Positions 1 to 6,609 of a stretch of 12,012 nt of DNA are shown piece after piece. Source of the stretch: Chloroflexota bacterium (GTDB taxonomy: Bacteria > Chloroflexota > Dehalococcoidia > Lucifugimonadales > JADFKI01); NCBI GenBank assembly GCA_024648655.1, contig JAGGDZ010000393.1, positions 1 to 12,012 of the forward strand. The letters run 5' to 3'. Under the pieces are notes generated by a model. It was not told the DNA's origin. It saw nothing but the letters and a program-made list of their open reading frames with translations, and ran no database searches. The first letter of the stretch is position 1; each line of letters starts with the position of its first letter. The translations under genes and the position numbers were made by a program.

Positions 1-137
1 CGCTCACCGAGGCTGACCCGGCGCTGCGCACGCCACTGAAGCGGGCCGGCATGCTCACACGCGACCCGCGCGTCAAGGAGCGCCGTAAGTACGGGCTCAA
101 GAAGGCACGCAAGGCGCAGCAGTACACGAAGCGGTAG
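1..137 (+). CDS. rpsI: 30S ribosomal protein S9, C-terminal end (partial)
   Basis: This is the last 44 codons of ribosomal protein S9, a component of the 30S head whose basic C-terminal tail reaches toward the P-site tRNA. The 5' part lies outside the window, and the reading frame starts at base 3. The visible tail carries the family signature: a proline/leucine-rich segment, then MLTRDPRVKERRKYGLKK, then a final KR directly before the TAG stop. Bacterial S9 proteins normally end in SKR or TKR after KKARxxxQ, and this one ends QQYTKR. The gene is normally second after rplM, which would lie upstream of the window. A rho-independent terminator follows within about 30 bases. Identity is close to certain despite the truncation, because this tail is one of the most conserved in the ribosome. 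Confidence 0.96.
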   Translation, partial: LTEADPALRTPLKRAGMLTRDPRVKERRKYGLKKARKAQQYTKR

Positions 138-168
138 TTTCTCTATCCGCGGACCCCCATACACAGAT

Positions 169-226
169 ACACAGACGGGAAGAACATCGGTAACTGCCCT
201 ATTCTTCCCACTCTGTGTTCTTTTTT
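169..226 (+). terminator. Rho-independent terminator of rpsI
   Basis: The outer arms ACACAG (169-174) and CTGTGT (213-218) and the inner arms GGGAAGAA (177-184) and TTCTTCCC (202-209) pair perfectly. A small asymmetric internal loop separates them, and the apical loop is 17 nt. The stem is followed by TCTTTTTT. It lies 31 bases after the rpsI stop and just before the 3' end of the convergent ketopantoate-reductase gene, so it insulates the two. Confidence 0.8.
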
Positions 227-232
227 GCCCTT

Positions 233-1264
233 TTATACCATCGCGCGCAGCGGGTCTATGTTCGACTCTTCATAGGGCGTCTCGCCCCGTTCCACACGCC
301 TTACGATGTCCACTATACCGTCGCAGAACGGCGTATCCACGCCAACTATGTCTCCCCTTGCCGCCACAAAGCCGTTTAGGTAGTCAATCTCGGTCTTGCG
401 TCCTTTCATTACGTCCTGAAGCATCGAAGGACGCCCCGCGCCCAGTTGCCCAGCTCCTTCAGCTAGCCGTGACTTAAGGTCCTCCATCGCCTCCGCGTTG
501 TTGGTCGGCAGGTAGTCGTCTGCGGGAATCCCACTAATTGGCTCCACCTGAATGCCGAGCGACTGCGCCACTTTGACGACCTCTGCCGCAATGTTTATGG
601 ACACATCATTGACGCCGGGCGTGCTTCTGACGGCGGCCGAACCCAGCCCTGTGGACGCGGCGATGGGGTTCGCCATGCTGTTGACTGCGAGTTTCGCCCA
701 GCGCTCGCCCCAAATGTTGCGGCTGACCTTTGTGGGGCCTATGTCGTTCATCACCTCAGCGAGAGCGCGCACCCTGTCAGTCGGCAGCCCGTTCAACTCG
801 CCCAGTGTGAACGAGAGCTTGTGCGGGTCGCCGGTGTGTATCGCTTTCGCCGGTTCGTACAAGCCCGCGCCGAGCGTTATGACGCAGGCAATCTCGCGCG
901 AATAGCCGACTACGGACGCTATCACCTCGTCGTTGATGCCGTTCTGCGCCGATATTATGACGCCGGTTGGCTTCAGATAGCGTATGGCGAAGTGCGTAGC
1001 CCAGACAGTGTCGTAGGACTTCACTGCGAGGAATATGGCATCGAACGGCTCGATGACCGCATTGACGTCTCCGAGATGCATGGCGTTTACGGACGTGGTG
1101 AACTCGCCGTTCTCGGCGGTAACGTGCAGTCCATTGGCATTCATCGTGTCCACATGCGCCGCCCACGTGTCTATAAGAGTAATATCCCGTCCTGCCCTAG
1201 ACAGATAACCGCCTATGACGCTGCCAATTGCTCCCGTACCTACTATTGCAAGTCTTTCGAACAT
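233..1264 (-). CDS. 2-dehydropantoate 2-reductase (ketopantoate reductase, PanE/ApbA family)
   Basis: The predicted 343-residue cytosolic protein belongs to the NADPH-dependent ketopantoate reductase family, which makes pantoate for coenzyme A. The N-terminal Rossmann fold shows GTGAIG at residues 9-14. VKSYDT (81-86) and QNG (107-109) follow as in PanE. The C-terminal helical domain has the expected catalytic lysine (K191, in RWAKLAVN), N195, and the late signature PSMLQDVMKGRKTEID (279-294) with the family glutamate at E292. I chose the ATG at 1264 because GGGAGG sits 9 bases before it; a longer reading to 1336 lacks a ribosome site and would add a non-homologous, arginine-rich leader. No panB or panC is nearby. 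The family contains many paralogues acting on other 2-oxo acids, so the exact substrate is not established. The glycosyltransferase gene lies 97 bp upstream in the same direction. Confidence 0.88.
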   Translation of the reverse strand: MFERLAIVGTGAIGSVIGGYLSRAGRDITLIDTWAAHVDTMNANGLHVTAENGEFTTSVNAMHLGDVNAVIEPFDAIFLAVKSYDTVWATHFAIRYLKPTGVIISAQNGINDEVIASVVGYSREIACVITLGAGLYEPAKAIHTGDPHKLSFTLGELNGLPTDRVRALAEVMNDIGPTKVSRNIWGERWAKLAVNSMANPIAASTGLGSAAVRSTPGVNDVSINIAAEVVKVAQSLGIQVEPISGIPADDYLPTNNAEAMEDLKSRLAEGAGQLGAGRPSMLQDVMKGRKTEIDYLNGFVAARGDIVGVDTPFCDGIVDIVRRVERGETPYEESNIDPLRAMV

Positions 1265-1347
1265 TTTGTCATACCTCCCTGACCATCGATAATCCGTAAT
1301 CCGTTGCCGGTGTGTGGAGCGCCGGCGCTCGTGCATGGCGCTTGTGC

Positions 1348-1353
1348 ATTATA
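1348..1353 (-). promoter_or_regulatory. Possible -10 element for the ketopantoate-reductase gene
   Basis: A perfect TATAAT reads on the minus strand in the 97-bp gap before the reductase gene, about 84 bases ahead of its start codon. No good -35 lies at 16-18 bp, and there is no TGn extension, so this is a weak call. A 14-bp perfect palindrome, GAGCGCCGGCGCTC (1317-1330), lies in what would be the leader. Confidence 0.3.
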
Positions 1354-1361
1354 AACGAAAC

Positions 1362-3650
1362 TCAATCGGCATTAGGCACGACGTTAGGCAAAAATATCTC
1401 GACCGCAGCCTTATTGGACGGGATGGCGAACACTCTGAACTCGCCTGATTGGTATCGATTTACTAAGTCCTGCTTGAAAGGCTGTATCTCCGCGTCATCC
1501 GGGTTGAGGAAGATGACGCATCGCGGCGGAACTATGGGAAACGGATTGCCCGCATCTGCATTCGCGTGGTCCAGCAGTTGCGGCATAGCCCCGTCAGGAT
1601 GATACGATTCCAGCGCCGGCTTGAGCAGAGGCGCCGTGCTCCTGCCCACCATTACCACTTCGTTCAATTCGCCCGCGCACGCATCCGAGCGCATAGCGCC
1701 AATGGCTGTGGCTTCTTGTGTGTGATGATACGTGAGAGGGGTGACATACCAGAACTGCCGCGCGTTCAGCATCAGCATAAGCGCTCCTAGTACGGCGAGC
1801 GCTGCCACTCCTGATCCGGCTTGCAGTCTTTGGTTTGTGCCCCTCTCTGACAAGAAGCCAAACCTCAGAAGATAAGCGGCGGCGGCTCCTGACATCAGGG
1901 CAAGTGGAATAATCATGGCGGACATTCGGGTTATCGGCACATACGGATACGGAGACAGCAGCGCTGTGCCTGTGGCTAATATGGCAAATGCGAAGAGCAA
2001 CATTCTCGACGAAGCCCTCTTCACCGTCCCCAGTGAATACCCAAGCCCCAGCGTTGCCAGTGCTGCGCTGATGGGATCCAGAAGCGCTCCGGATACGTAG
2101 TGACTCGTGCGTGAATTGTAGTTGAACGCAAGCAGGTTCTGGACGGAGTTCCCCAGTATTCTTCCCAGCATACCCTCGTATTCTGATGCGTGATGGGAAT
2201 CTGGGCTTACGATTTTCGCCAATCCGCCGGAGAATGCTTCAATTCCGTTGACGAAGTACATGGGCACGATTGCAAGTAATATCCCCAATGCCCAGGGCCA
2301 GAGGCTTACGAGACGTCTGCGAATATCCGAATGGCTCAACGCGTAGAGAAAGATTACGGCTATCGCCGCGCGAGCTACAAGATTGAATAGCAGCCCAAAC
2401 CCTGCCAACGCGCCCGATGCGTAAATCAGAAGAGGGCTGCCGCGTCGGACGCCCATAAGGAACAGCGCTACTGACCAGACGATTATCGGCAGCGCATCGG
2501 TGTTTGGGTAGCCGATGTGCATGAAAGCGAAGATATAATGGCTGAATGCGAGCGCCGCCGCCGAGATAAAGGCACATGCTCGCCCCGCGACAGAATACCC
2601 CAGCACGTATATGCCCGGTATTGTAATGGCAACACTTATAACCAGGCTGAACTTCCAGGTGAAATTGTCGATTCCAAGCAGCCACATGACCAACGCGGGG
2701 TATATCGATGCCATTACTGGGTTGGTTTCACCATATACCCCATCCAGGTCGAACGGACGCTGCAATCCGTTTTCAGCCATCTCTTTTGCGAAGTTGTAAA
2801 GCGCGTATTCGTCGCCAATTGCCGAGTAGTACCAGTCTGTCAGATCGTGGGTGTTCAGCCCGACAAATATGCCCACAAGCGCCAGCACAATCAGTAAATC
2901 GGCGTATCTCTCCCGGGGAATGGCAGCGCGAACAGATGATAGGCTCGGACGCCTAATGAAAGGCGCAGCGAAGGCGCATAGCACGAGCAGCCATAGCAGC
3001 AGGTCCCATCCGGATTGCGAATCATTGAGCAGACGAAGCGCGAGCAGCCCCATCATAATGGCGCCGAAAATCAGCGCAGCGACTTTGCTATGGGTAATAT
3101 TACCGATAATATCCCGCGGAGCAGGAATGTTCACGCTATCTGTCGTGTCATTGCCGCCGCTGCGCCCCAATACGCCAGCCGTGAACAGCACGAACCCCGT
3201 CACGAGCGCGAATATGCCGAAACTGGGTGCGCTTCTGTCGGGTTCGCTGGCTAATGTCAGATACGCCTGTGCTATGAAGACCAGCGCCACCCCCAGCGTT
3301 AGGAGCAGCGTGGCGACCGGCGCCAGCCTGCGGCTGAGTGCATCGTGAGATGAGCGCAGCCGCTCGGAGAAGGCGAACTGTGGCATGCGCAGGCCGACGG
3401 CGACGGAACCTCTTGTCGCCTCGCCTCCCATATTCGGCTCTGGACGCACCGATGAGTGCTGCTCTGAGCGCTCAGTCTGAACGTTGCTTCCACAGTTACT
3501 GCAAAACCTATTCTGCGTTTCTATGGGCGCGCCGCATTCGGGACATAAGAGCCTATCGATAAGCGGCTTGCCGCATCCGCCGCAGAATTTCGCCCCTGCG
3601 CGACTCGCGAAGCCACACGAGGCGCACACAGAATTGTCCAATTTCTGCAT
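1362..3650 (-). CDS. Double zinc ribbon fused to a GT-C (GT39/PMT-like) membrane glycosyltransferase
   Basis: The 762-residue product has two unlike parts. Residues 9-53 form a double zinc ribbon with two CxxC/CxxC sets (C9, C12, C23, C26 and C36, C39, C50, C53), followed by a polar linker to about residue 105. The rest is polytopic, with hydrophobic spans near 112-133, 144-162, 190-208, 215-232, 249-266, 318-350, 357-378, 386-400, 408-436, 450-467, 522-541, 550-566, 575-597 and 612-628, then a soluble tail of about 125 residues. After the helix at 249-266 comes GDEYALYNFAKEM; D280-E281 sits where GT39/ArnT-type GT-C enzymes keep their catalytic acidic pair, and HIGYPNTDA (378-386) also suits the family. 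The expected role is transfer of a sugar from a polyprenyl-phosphate donor at the outer membrane face. Donor and acceptor are unknown. The start ATG has only a weak AGGA 14 bases upstream. Confidence 0.78.
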   Translation of the reverse strand: MQKLDNSVCASCGFASRAGAKFCGGCGKPLIDRLLCPECGAPIETQNRFCSNCGSNVQTERSEQHSSVRPEPNMGGEATRGSVAVGLRMPQFAFSERLRSSHDALSRRLAPVATLLLTLGVALVFIAQAYLTLASEPDRSAPSFGIFALVTGFVLFTAGVLGRSGGNDTTDSVNIPAPRDIIGNITHSKVAALIFGAIMMGLLALRLLNDSQSGWDLLLWLLVLCAFAAPFIRRPSLSSVRAAIPRERYADLLIVLALVGIFVGLNTHDLTDWYYSAIGDEYALYNFAKEMAENGLQRPFDLDGVYGETNPVMASIYPALVMWLLGIDNFTWKFSLVISVAITIPGIYVLGYSVAGRACAFISAAALAFSHYIFAFMHIGYPNTDALPIIVWSVALFLMGVRRGSPLLIYASGALAGFGLLFNLVARAAIAVIFLYALSHSDIRRRLVSLWPWALGILLAIVPMYFVNGIEAFSGGLAKIVSPDSHHASEYEGMLGRILGNSVQNLLAFNYNSRTSHYVSGALLDPISAALATLGLGYSLGTVKRASSRMLLFAFAILATGTALLSPYPYVPITRMSAMIIPLALMSGAAAAYLLRFGFLSERGTNQRLQAGSGVAALAVLGALMLMLNARQFWYVTPLTYHHTQEATAIGAMRSDACAGELNEVVMVGRSTAPLLKPALESYHPDGAMPQLLDHANADAGNPFPIVPPRCVIFLNPDDAEIQPFKQDLVNRYQSGEFRVFAIPSNKAAVEIFLPNVVPNAD

Positions 3651-3690
3651 TTATTCGGTATAAGTCCTGATGATTATTCAGTATTGCCGA

Positions 3691-4020
3691 CTACCCAAGA
3701 AGCTCACGGCGCACCTCATCAAGGCGTGCGCGCTGCTCATCGTCAATTTCAGGTTACACTTCGCCCTTCTGCCGAATGCTGCCGGTAAAGTCGGGAGCCT
3801 GCTTTTCGAGAGGAAGGCGCGCCTGCCCTCGTCGCCGTCCGCGCTGAGCTGCGTCAACAGAGTGTTCATGAGCATCTGCACGCGCCAAGCCTCGGTTATC
3901 GGCGTGTCGCGGAATCTTATCACGAATTCCTTCATCATGCGCACGGCAAGCGGCGGTAGGCCGGCGATGTGGTGTGTAGTCTCCTTCAATTGTAAAACAC
4001 ACTCGGTGAAGTTAGGACGC
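3691..4020 (-). pseudogene. Remnant of enoyl-CoA hydratase/isomerase (C-terminal part, frameshifted)
   Basis: Read on the minus strand, this stretch gives the C-terminal third of a crotonase-fold protein: PPLAVRMMKEFVIRF and DTPITEAWRVQ, then DGDEGRRAFL, and after a shift of reading frame EKQAPDFTGSIRQKGEV. The join APDFTG is the usual near-terminal signature of enoyl-CoA hydratases. The shift falls at about 3808-3812, where TTCCTCTCGAA appears where TTCCTCGAA would keep the frame; this looks like duplication of a CT dinucleotide. A TAA at 3754-3756 then interrupts the second frame, which continues coding-like (PEIDDEQRARLDEVRRELLG) to a TAG at 3691-3693. The N-terminal two thirds, including the oxyanion-hole region, is absent upstream. 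The gene is broken, with at least one frameshift and one likely nonsense codon besides truncation, unless the two small lesions are sequencing errors. Confidence 0.7.
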
Positions 4021-4390
4021 TTTATACATAGACGCGTCGATGCCCTGGTATGAGGAAGTGCAGAGTGTGATTTTCAAGTAGGGATCTCCAAAAACCTCCT
4101 CCGCTGATTCCACTGCCATAAGCGTCGAAGTCGGACGCCGGACAAGTTGCCAAAAGTATTGAAAAATCTGCGTACCTCAATGCTGTTATCTCAAATGGCG
4201 CACAGAATCCTGTAAATGATGGGTAATGTAGCGTCTCTTCCCGATCATCTCCTGGATTCACATAGATGTGCAATTGCGCGGTGTTCAAGCGTAATTCGAA
4301 TTGAGAGGCATTGCGTGCAGCAGAATCGGGGTCAGGTCAAGCTCCAGCACCCTTACTCCGGGCAGCAGTCCTTTAGACAGACATGATGAT
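4012..4390 (-). other. Gene-poor stretch with unrecognised, probably decayed coding sequence
   Basis: No gene here has a convincing start or ribosome site. On the minus strand a frame is open from about 4336 to a TAA at 4022. Its 88 codons from a TTG at 4288 contain protein-like text such as NPGDDREETLHYPSFTGF but no ATG. Just upstream, a different frame reads GLLPGVRVLELDLTP (4330-4371). One extra C at the CCCC run near 4328 would fuse it to the first frame. A third frame ends with SAEEVFGDPYLKITLC and reaches a TAA at 4012-4014. Frame-hopping coding potential next to the enoyl-CoA hydratase remnant suggests a second decayed gene. I recognise no family and assign no function. Confidence 0.3.
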
Positions 4391-4410
4391 ACTCTACTTG
4401 CTTGCGACAA

Positions 4411-4434
4411 AGGCTTGTGGTTTCGCACAAGCCT
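4411..4434. repeat. Inverted repeat (9-bp arms, 6-bp loop) upstream of the flavin monooxygenase
   Basis: AGGCTTGTG and CACAAGCCT are perfect complements separated by GTTTCG. No T-run follows on either strand, so it is not a typical intrinsic terminator. It ends about 57 bp before an extended -10 element, so it could be an operator or the end signal of the decayed upstream material. It is a visible structure of unknown role. Confidence 0.6.
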
Positions 4435-4491
4435 ATACCACAATACCATAATCCTTCACGGTACCCTGGCGCGGAGGTAGAGCCGCCTCTA

Positions 4492-4500
4492 TGCTATAAT
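4492..4500 (+). promoter_or_regulatory. Extended -10 promoter for the flavin monooxygenase
   Basis: TGCTATAAT is a perfect extended -10 (TGnTATAAT). It places transcription start near 4507, about 43 bases before the chosen ATG. No recognisable -35 lies at the usual distance, which is common for extended -10 promoters. Position, strand and spacing all suit the downstream gene. Confidence 0.6.
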
Positions 4501-4549
4501 TTGGCGCTAACGAAGACGCTGCCCATTGAGTATGACAGAGAGGACAGCC

Positions 4550-5620
4550 ATGCAACTCGGCCTATTCCTGATGCCCCTGCACTACCCGCATCGTCCGCAC
4601 TATGAGACTTACGAGGAAGACCTTGAACTGATGGCGCATGCCGACAGTCTGGGCTTCAGCGAGGCTTGGATAGGCGAGCACTTCACGCTGCCCTGGGAGA
4701 ATATGCCATCCCCTGAGCTGTTCATCGCACGTGCGCTTGGCGTGACGGATCGGATGAAGTTCGGCACCGGAGTGTCCTTGTTGCACTACCATCATCCGGC
4801 GCATGTGGCGCACCGAATAGCCATGCTCGACCACATGGCAAAGGGGCGCGTATATCTGGGCATCGGCTCCGGAGGACCCTCGACCGACACAGATCTGTTC
4901 GGGCTGGACACGGAACTTGGCGAACCACGCGAGCGCCTATACGAAGCGGTTGACCTGATTCTGAAAATCTGGGAAGGCGAGCCGTTCGAGTATGAAAGCA
5001 AGTTCTATGACGGTAGGCTGCCGGAAGCCGTGCCAGAGCGCAGGCTGGGATTCCACATGCTCCCGTATCAGAAGCCGCACCCTCCTATCGCGGTTGCAGG
5101 GAGCAGCCCGTTCTCCGGCACGCTGGAGATTGTGGGCGAGCGGGGCTGGATGCCATTGAGCACATGCTTTCTGCACGAAACGTTCTTGCCGAGCCACTGG
5201 CAGGTAGTTACTAAGGGCGCCGCAAAGAGCAACATCAAGGCATCGCGCAAGGACTGGCGCATCTCCCGTGAAGTGCACGTCGCGGAAGACGGCGACAAGG
5301 CACGCGAAGAGGCGTTGCACACGTTCGGCCGCTTCTTCGAGGACTACTGGATTCCACTGCTGGGCAGCGGCAGAGGGCTGGATGGCCTCAAGACGGACCC
5401 CGACATGCCGGATGAGAAGTTGACCCCGGAGTACATGCTGGAAAATCTGTGGGTAGTAGGCGACCCGGACGAGGTCACTCAGCAGCTGCGGAAGCTACAC
5501 GATGATGTGGGCGGCTTTGGAACACTCTTGATGTTGTGTCACGACTGGGAGGATAATCGGCAGAAGTGGTTGGATTCAATGACGCTTATGAGCGAAGAGG
5601 TGCTGCCGAATCTACCGTAG
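4550..5620 (+). CDS. LLM-class flavin-dependent oxidoreductase (luciferase-like monooxygenase)
   Basis: The 356-residue product has the layout of bacterial-luciferase-like TIM-barrel monooxygenases, which use reduced FMN (or F420 in some branches) and oxygen to attack organic substrates. The N terminus MQLGLFLMPLHYP forms the first strand. ADSLGFSEAWIGEHF (31-45), FGTGVSLLHYHHPAHVAHRIAMLDHMAKGR (71-100) and VYLGIGSGGP (101-110) are typical of the family, and KPHPPIAVAGSSP is the usual mid-barrel strand before the helical insert. I prefer the ATG at 4550 because GAGAGGA precedes it at proper spacing and the protein then begins at the conserved strand; an in-frame ATG at 4532 and a TTG at 4526 are alternatives. 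It converges with the DUF6282 gene, with 11 bp between the stops. The tail most resembles the limonene/alkanal-monooxygenase-like group, but the substrate cannot be read from sequence. Flavin versus F420 use is unresolved. Confidence 0.85.
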   Translation: MQLGLFLMPLHYPHRPHYETYEEDLELMAHADSLGFSEAWIGEHFTLPWENMPSPELFIARALGVTDRMKFGTGVSLLHYHHPAHVAHRIAMLDHMAKGRVYLGIGSGGPSTDTDLFGLDTELGEPRERLYEAVDLILKIWEGEPFEYESKFYDGRLPEAVPERRLGFHMLPYQKPHPPIAVAGSSPFSGTLEIVGERGWMPLSTCFLHETFLPSHWQVVTKGAAKSNIKASRKDWRISREVHVAEDGDKAREEALHTFGRFFEDYWIPLLGSGRGLDGLKTDPDMPDEKLTPEYMLENLWVVGDPDEVTQQLRKLHDDVGGFGTLLMLCHDWEDNRQKWLDSMTLMSEEVLPNLP

Positions 5621-5631
5621 CGGAACAATCC

Positions 5632-6462
5632 TCAATTTACTCCGAGAAGTCGAGCGGGGTTACTCTTCACTAACAAGGTAACTTCGTCAGAAGTCATTCC
5701 TGCTTCAAGCAGCGCAGCGATTGCCATACGCATGCCCTCAGCAGGCGGCGGGTTCTGCCATTGGCCGAAGTCCGTCGTAACGATGCATCTGCCGAATCCC
5801 AGAGTTCGCATCTTATCTACGAGCTGCTGAGGTGTAGAGCGGCCTCGCGCCGGCATGCATGAGAGAAATGTGTATTCCGGGTACGCGCCGAGCGCAATCA
5901 TGCGGCGCTGCTCTTCCAGAGTCGCCGCGCCATCGGGATGCGTGGCAATCATGCGCTGAACGCCCTGCGCTTTTGCATGCTCGAATAGTGAGATGGCTTC
6001 GAACGGGGATATGTGCCCGGAGGCGAGCGTCATGTCATGGGCGGCGATGATTTCCAGCACTTCATGAACGCCGTTGCACAACTTGCCTTCGTCACTCGAC
6101 ACCCGAATGCCTTTACCGTCATGCTCCTGCATCTGAAAATCGGCGCTGTGCGTGGGCATCCATACAACCTGTGCCCCGAGGTCTGCCGCAACCTGAACGG
6201 CGTCCGGATTGATGCCGCCCACAGAGCGGTTGAGAGTAATTGCGCCGAACGGTCTTATGCCCGGATACATCTGATTTAGCACATAAGCCAGCGGCGTGGT
6301 GTCGTAGTCGTGGGACTTGAGCACGAAGCCGCCCATCTCGGCTTCGTAAGCACAGCGCGCGACTTCGAGCGCGTCCATTCGGCGCTGCCGGCTACCATCC
6401 GGTGCGGCGTGTACATGCAAATCATACGAGCCGCGCAGTATCGTTTCGACCTGCTCATTCAT
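5632..6462 (-). CDS. DUF6282 family protein, amidohydrolase-like
   Basis: The 276-residue protein begins its fold with YDLHVHAAPDGSRQRRMD (13-30), a metal-binding HxH (H16, H18) typical of amidohydrolase/PHP-type TIM barrels. GGFVLKSHDYDTTP (44-57) has the lysine-serine-histidine cluster characteristic of DUF6282. Further candidate ligands are H105 (WMPTHSAD), H150 (SGHIS), H175 (ATHPD) and D231 (TTDFGQ), the last in the place of the terminal aspartate of amidohydrolases. No signal peptide or membrane span is visible, so a cytosolic metal-dependent hydrolase is inferred; the family has no settled reaction as far as I know. The ATG at 6462 is preceded by GGGGAG at 6-base spacing; a longer reading to 6531 has no such site and an unlike composition. 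It is divergent from the molybdopterin gene (147 bp apart) and convergent with the flavin monooxygenase, which suggests a shared catabolic setting. Confidence 0.8.
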   Translation of the reverse strand: MNEQVETILRGSYDLHVHAAPDGSRQRRMDALEVARCAYEAEMGGFVLKSHDYDTTPLAYVLNQMYPGIRPFGAITLNRSVGGINPDAVQVAADLGAQVVWMPTHSADFQMQEHDGKGIRVSSDEGKLCNGVHEVLEIIAAHDMTLASGHISPFEAISLFEHAKAQGVQRMIATHPDGAATLEEQRRMIALGAYPEYTFLSCMPARGRSTPQQLVDKMRTLGFGRCIVTTDFGQWQNPPPAEGMRMAIAALLEAGMTSDEVTLLVKSNPARLLGVN

Positions 6463-6522
6463 GTCTTCTCCCCAACTTAAAAGTGTGGACGGAAGTAAAG
6501 GGGGATTTTCAAACCGTGAATT

Positions 6523-6532
6523 AGTGTACACT
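6523..6532. promoter_or_regulatory. 10-bp perfect palindrome in the divergent intergenic region
   Basis: AGTGTACACT is a perfect palindrome midway between the divergent DUF6282 and molybdopterin genes. A position between two divergent starts suits a shared operator. It is short enough to occur by chance and no matching second copy was found in the window. Confidence 0.3.
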
Positions 6533-6564
6533 ATGTAACGGTGATGCGAATCCTATGAGTAGAT

Positions 6565-6588
6565 ATGTTCATCCAAACGAATGAACAT
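6565..6588. repeat. Inverted repeat in the leader of the molybdopterin gene
   Basis: ATGTTCAT and ATGAACAT are perfect 8-bp complements around an 8-base spacer (CCAAACGA). The right arm ends 8 bases before the GGAGGAAG ribosome site of the molybdopterin gene. It could be a repressor operator or a 5'-UTR stem. The left arm also contains an in-frame ATG that would add 15 residues, but that ATG has no ribosome site. Confidence 0.6.
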
Positions 6589-6609
6589 CACTTAGTGGAG
6601 GAAGAAAAT

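Noticed and set aside
233..1264. Assignment as the biosynthetic panE of coenzyme A synthesis
   Set aside because: The family is clear, but no pantothenate genes are nearby and paralogues with other 2-oxo acid substrates are common, so the symbol was withheld.
821..1282. Plus-strand open frame of 153 codons over the ketopantoate-reductase gene
   Set aside because: It is opposite a gene with a complete Rossmann motif and catalytic residues.
1291..1304. Tandem AATCCGT repeat
   Set aside because: Two 7-bp copies are too few to mean anything without comparative data.
3670..4053. Plus-strand open frame of 127 codons over the hydratase remnant
   Set aside because: It has no ribosome site and no recognisable motif. 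The minus strand explains the same bases as a crotonase C terminus.
4330..4371. GLLPGVRVLELDLTP resembling the N terminus of CaiB/BaiF CoA-transferases (xGVRVLEL)
   Set aside because: Only about 8 residues match. The following residues lack the expected AGP motif, and the frame closes soon after. Similarity this short is not enough for a family call.
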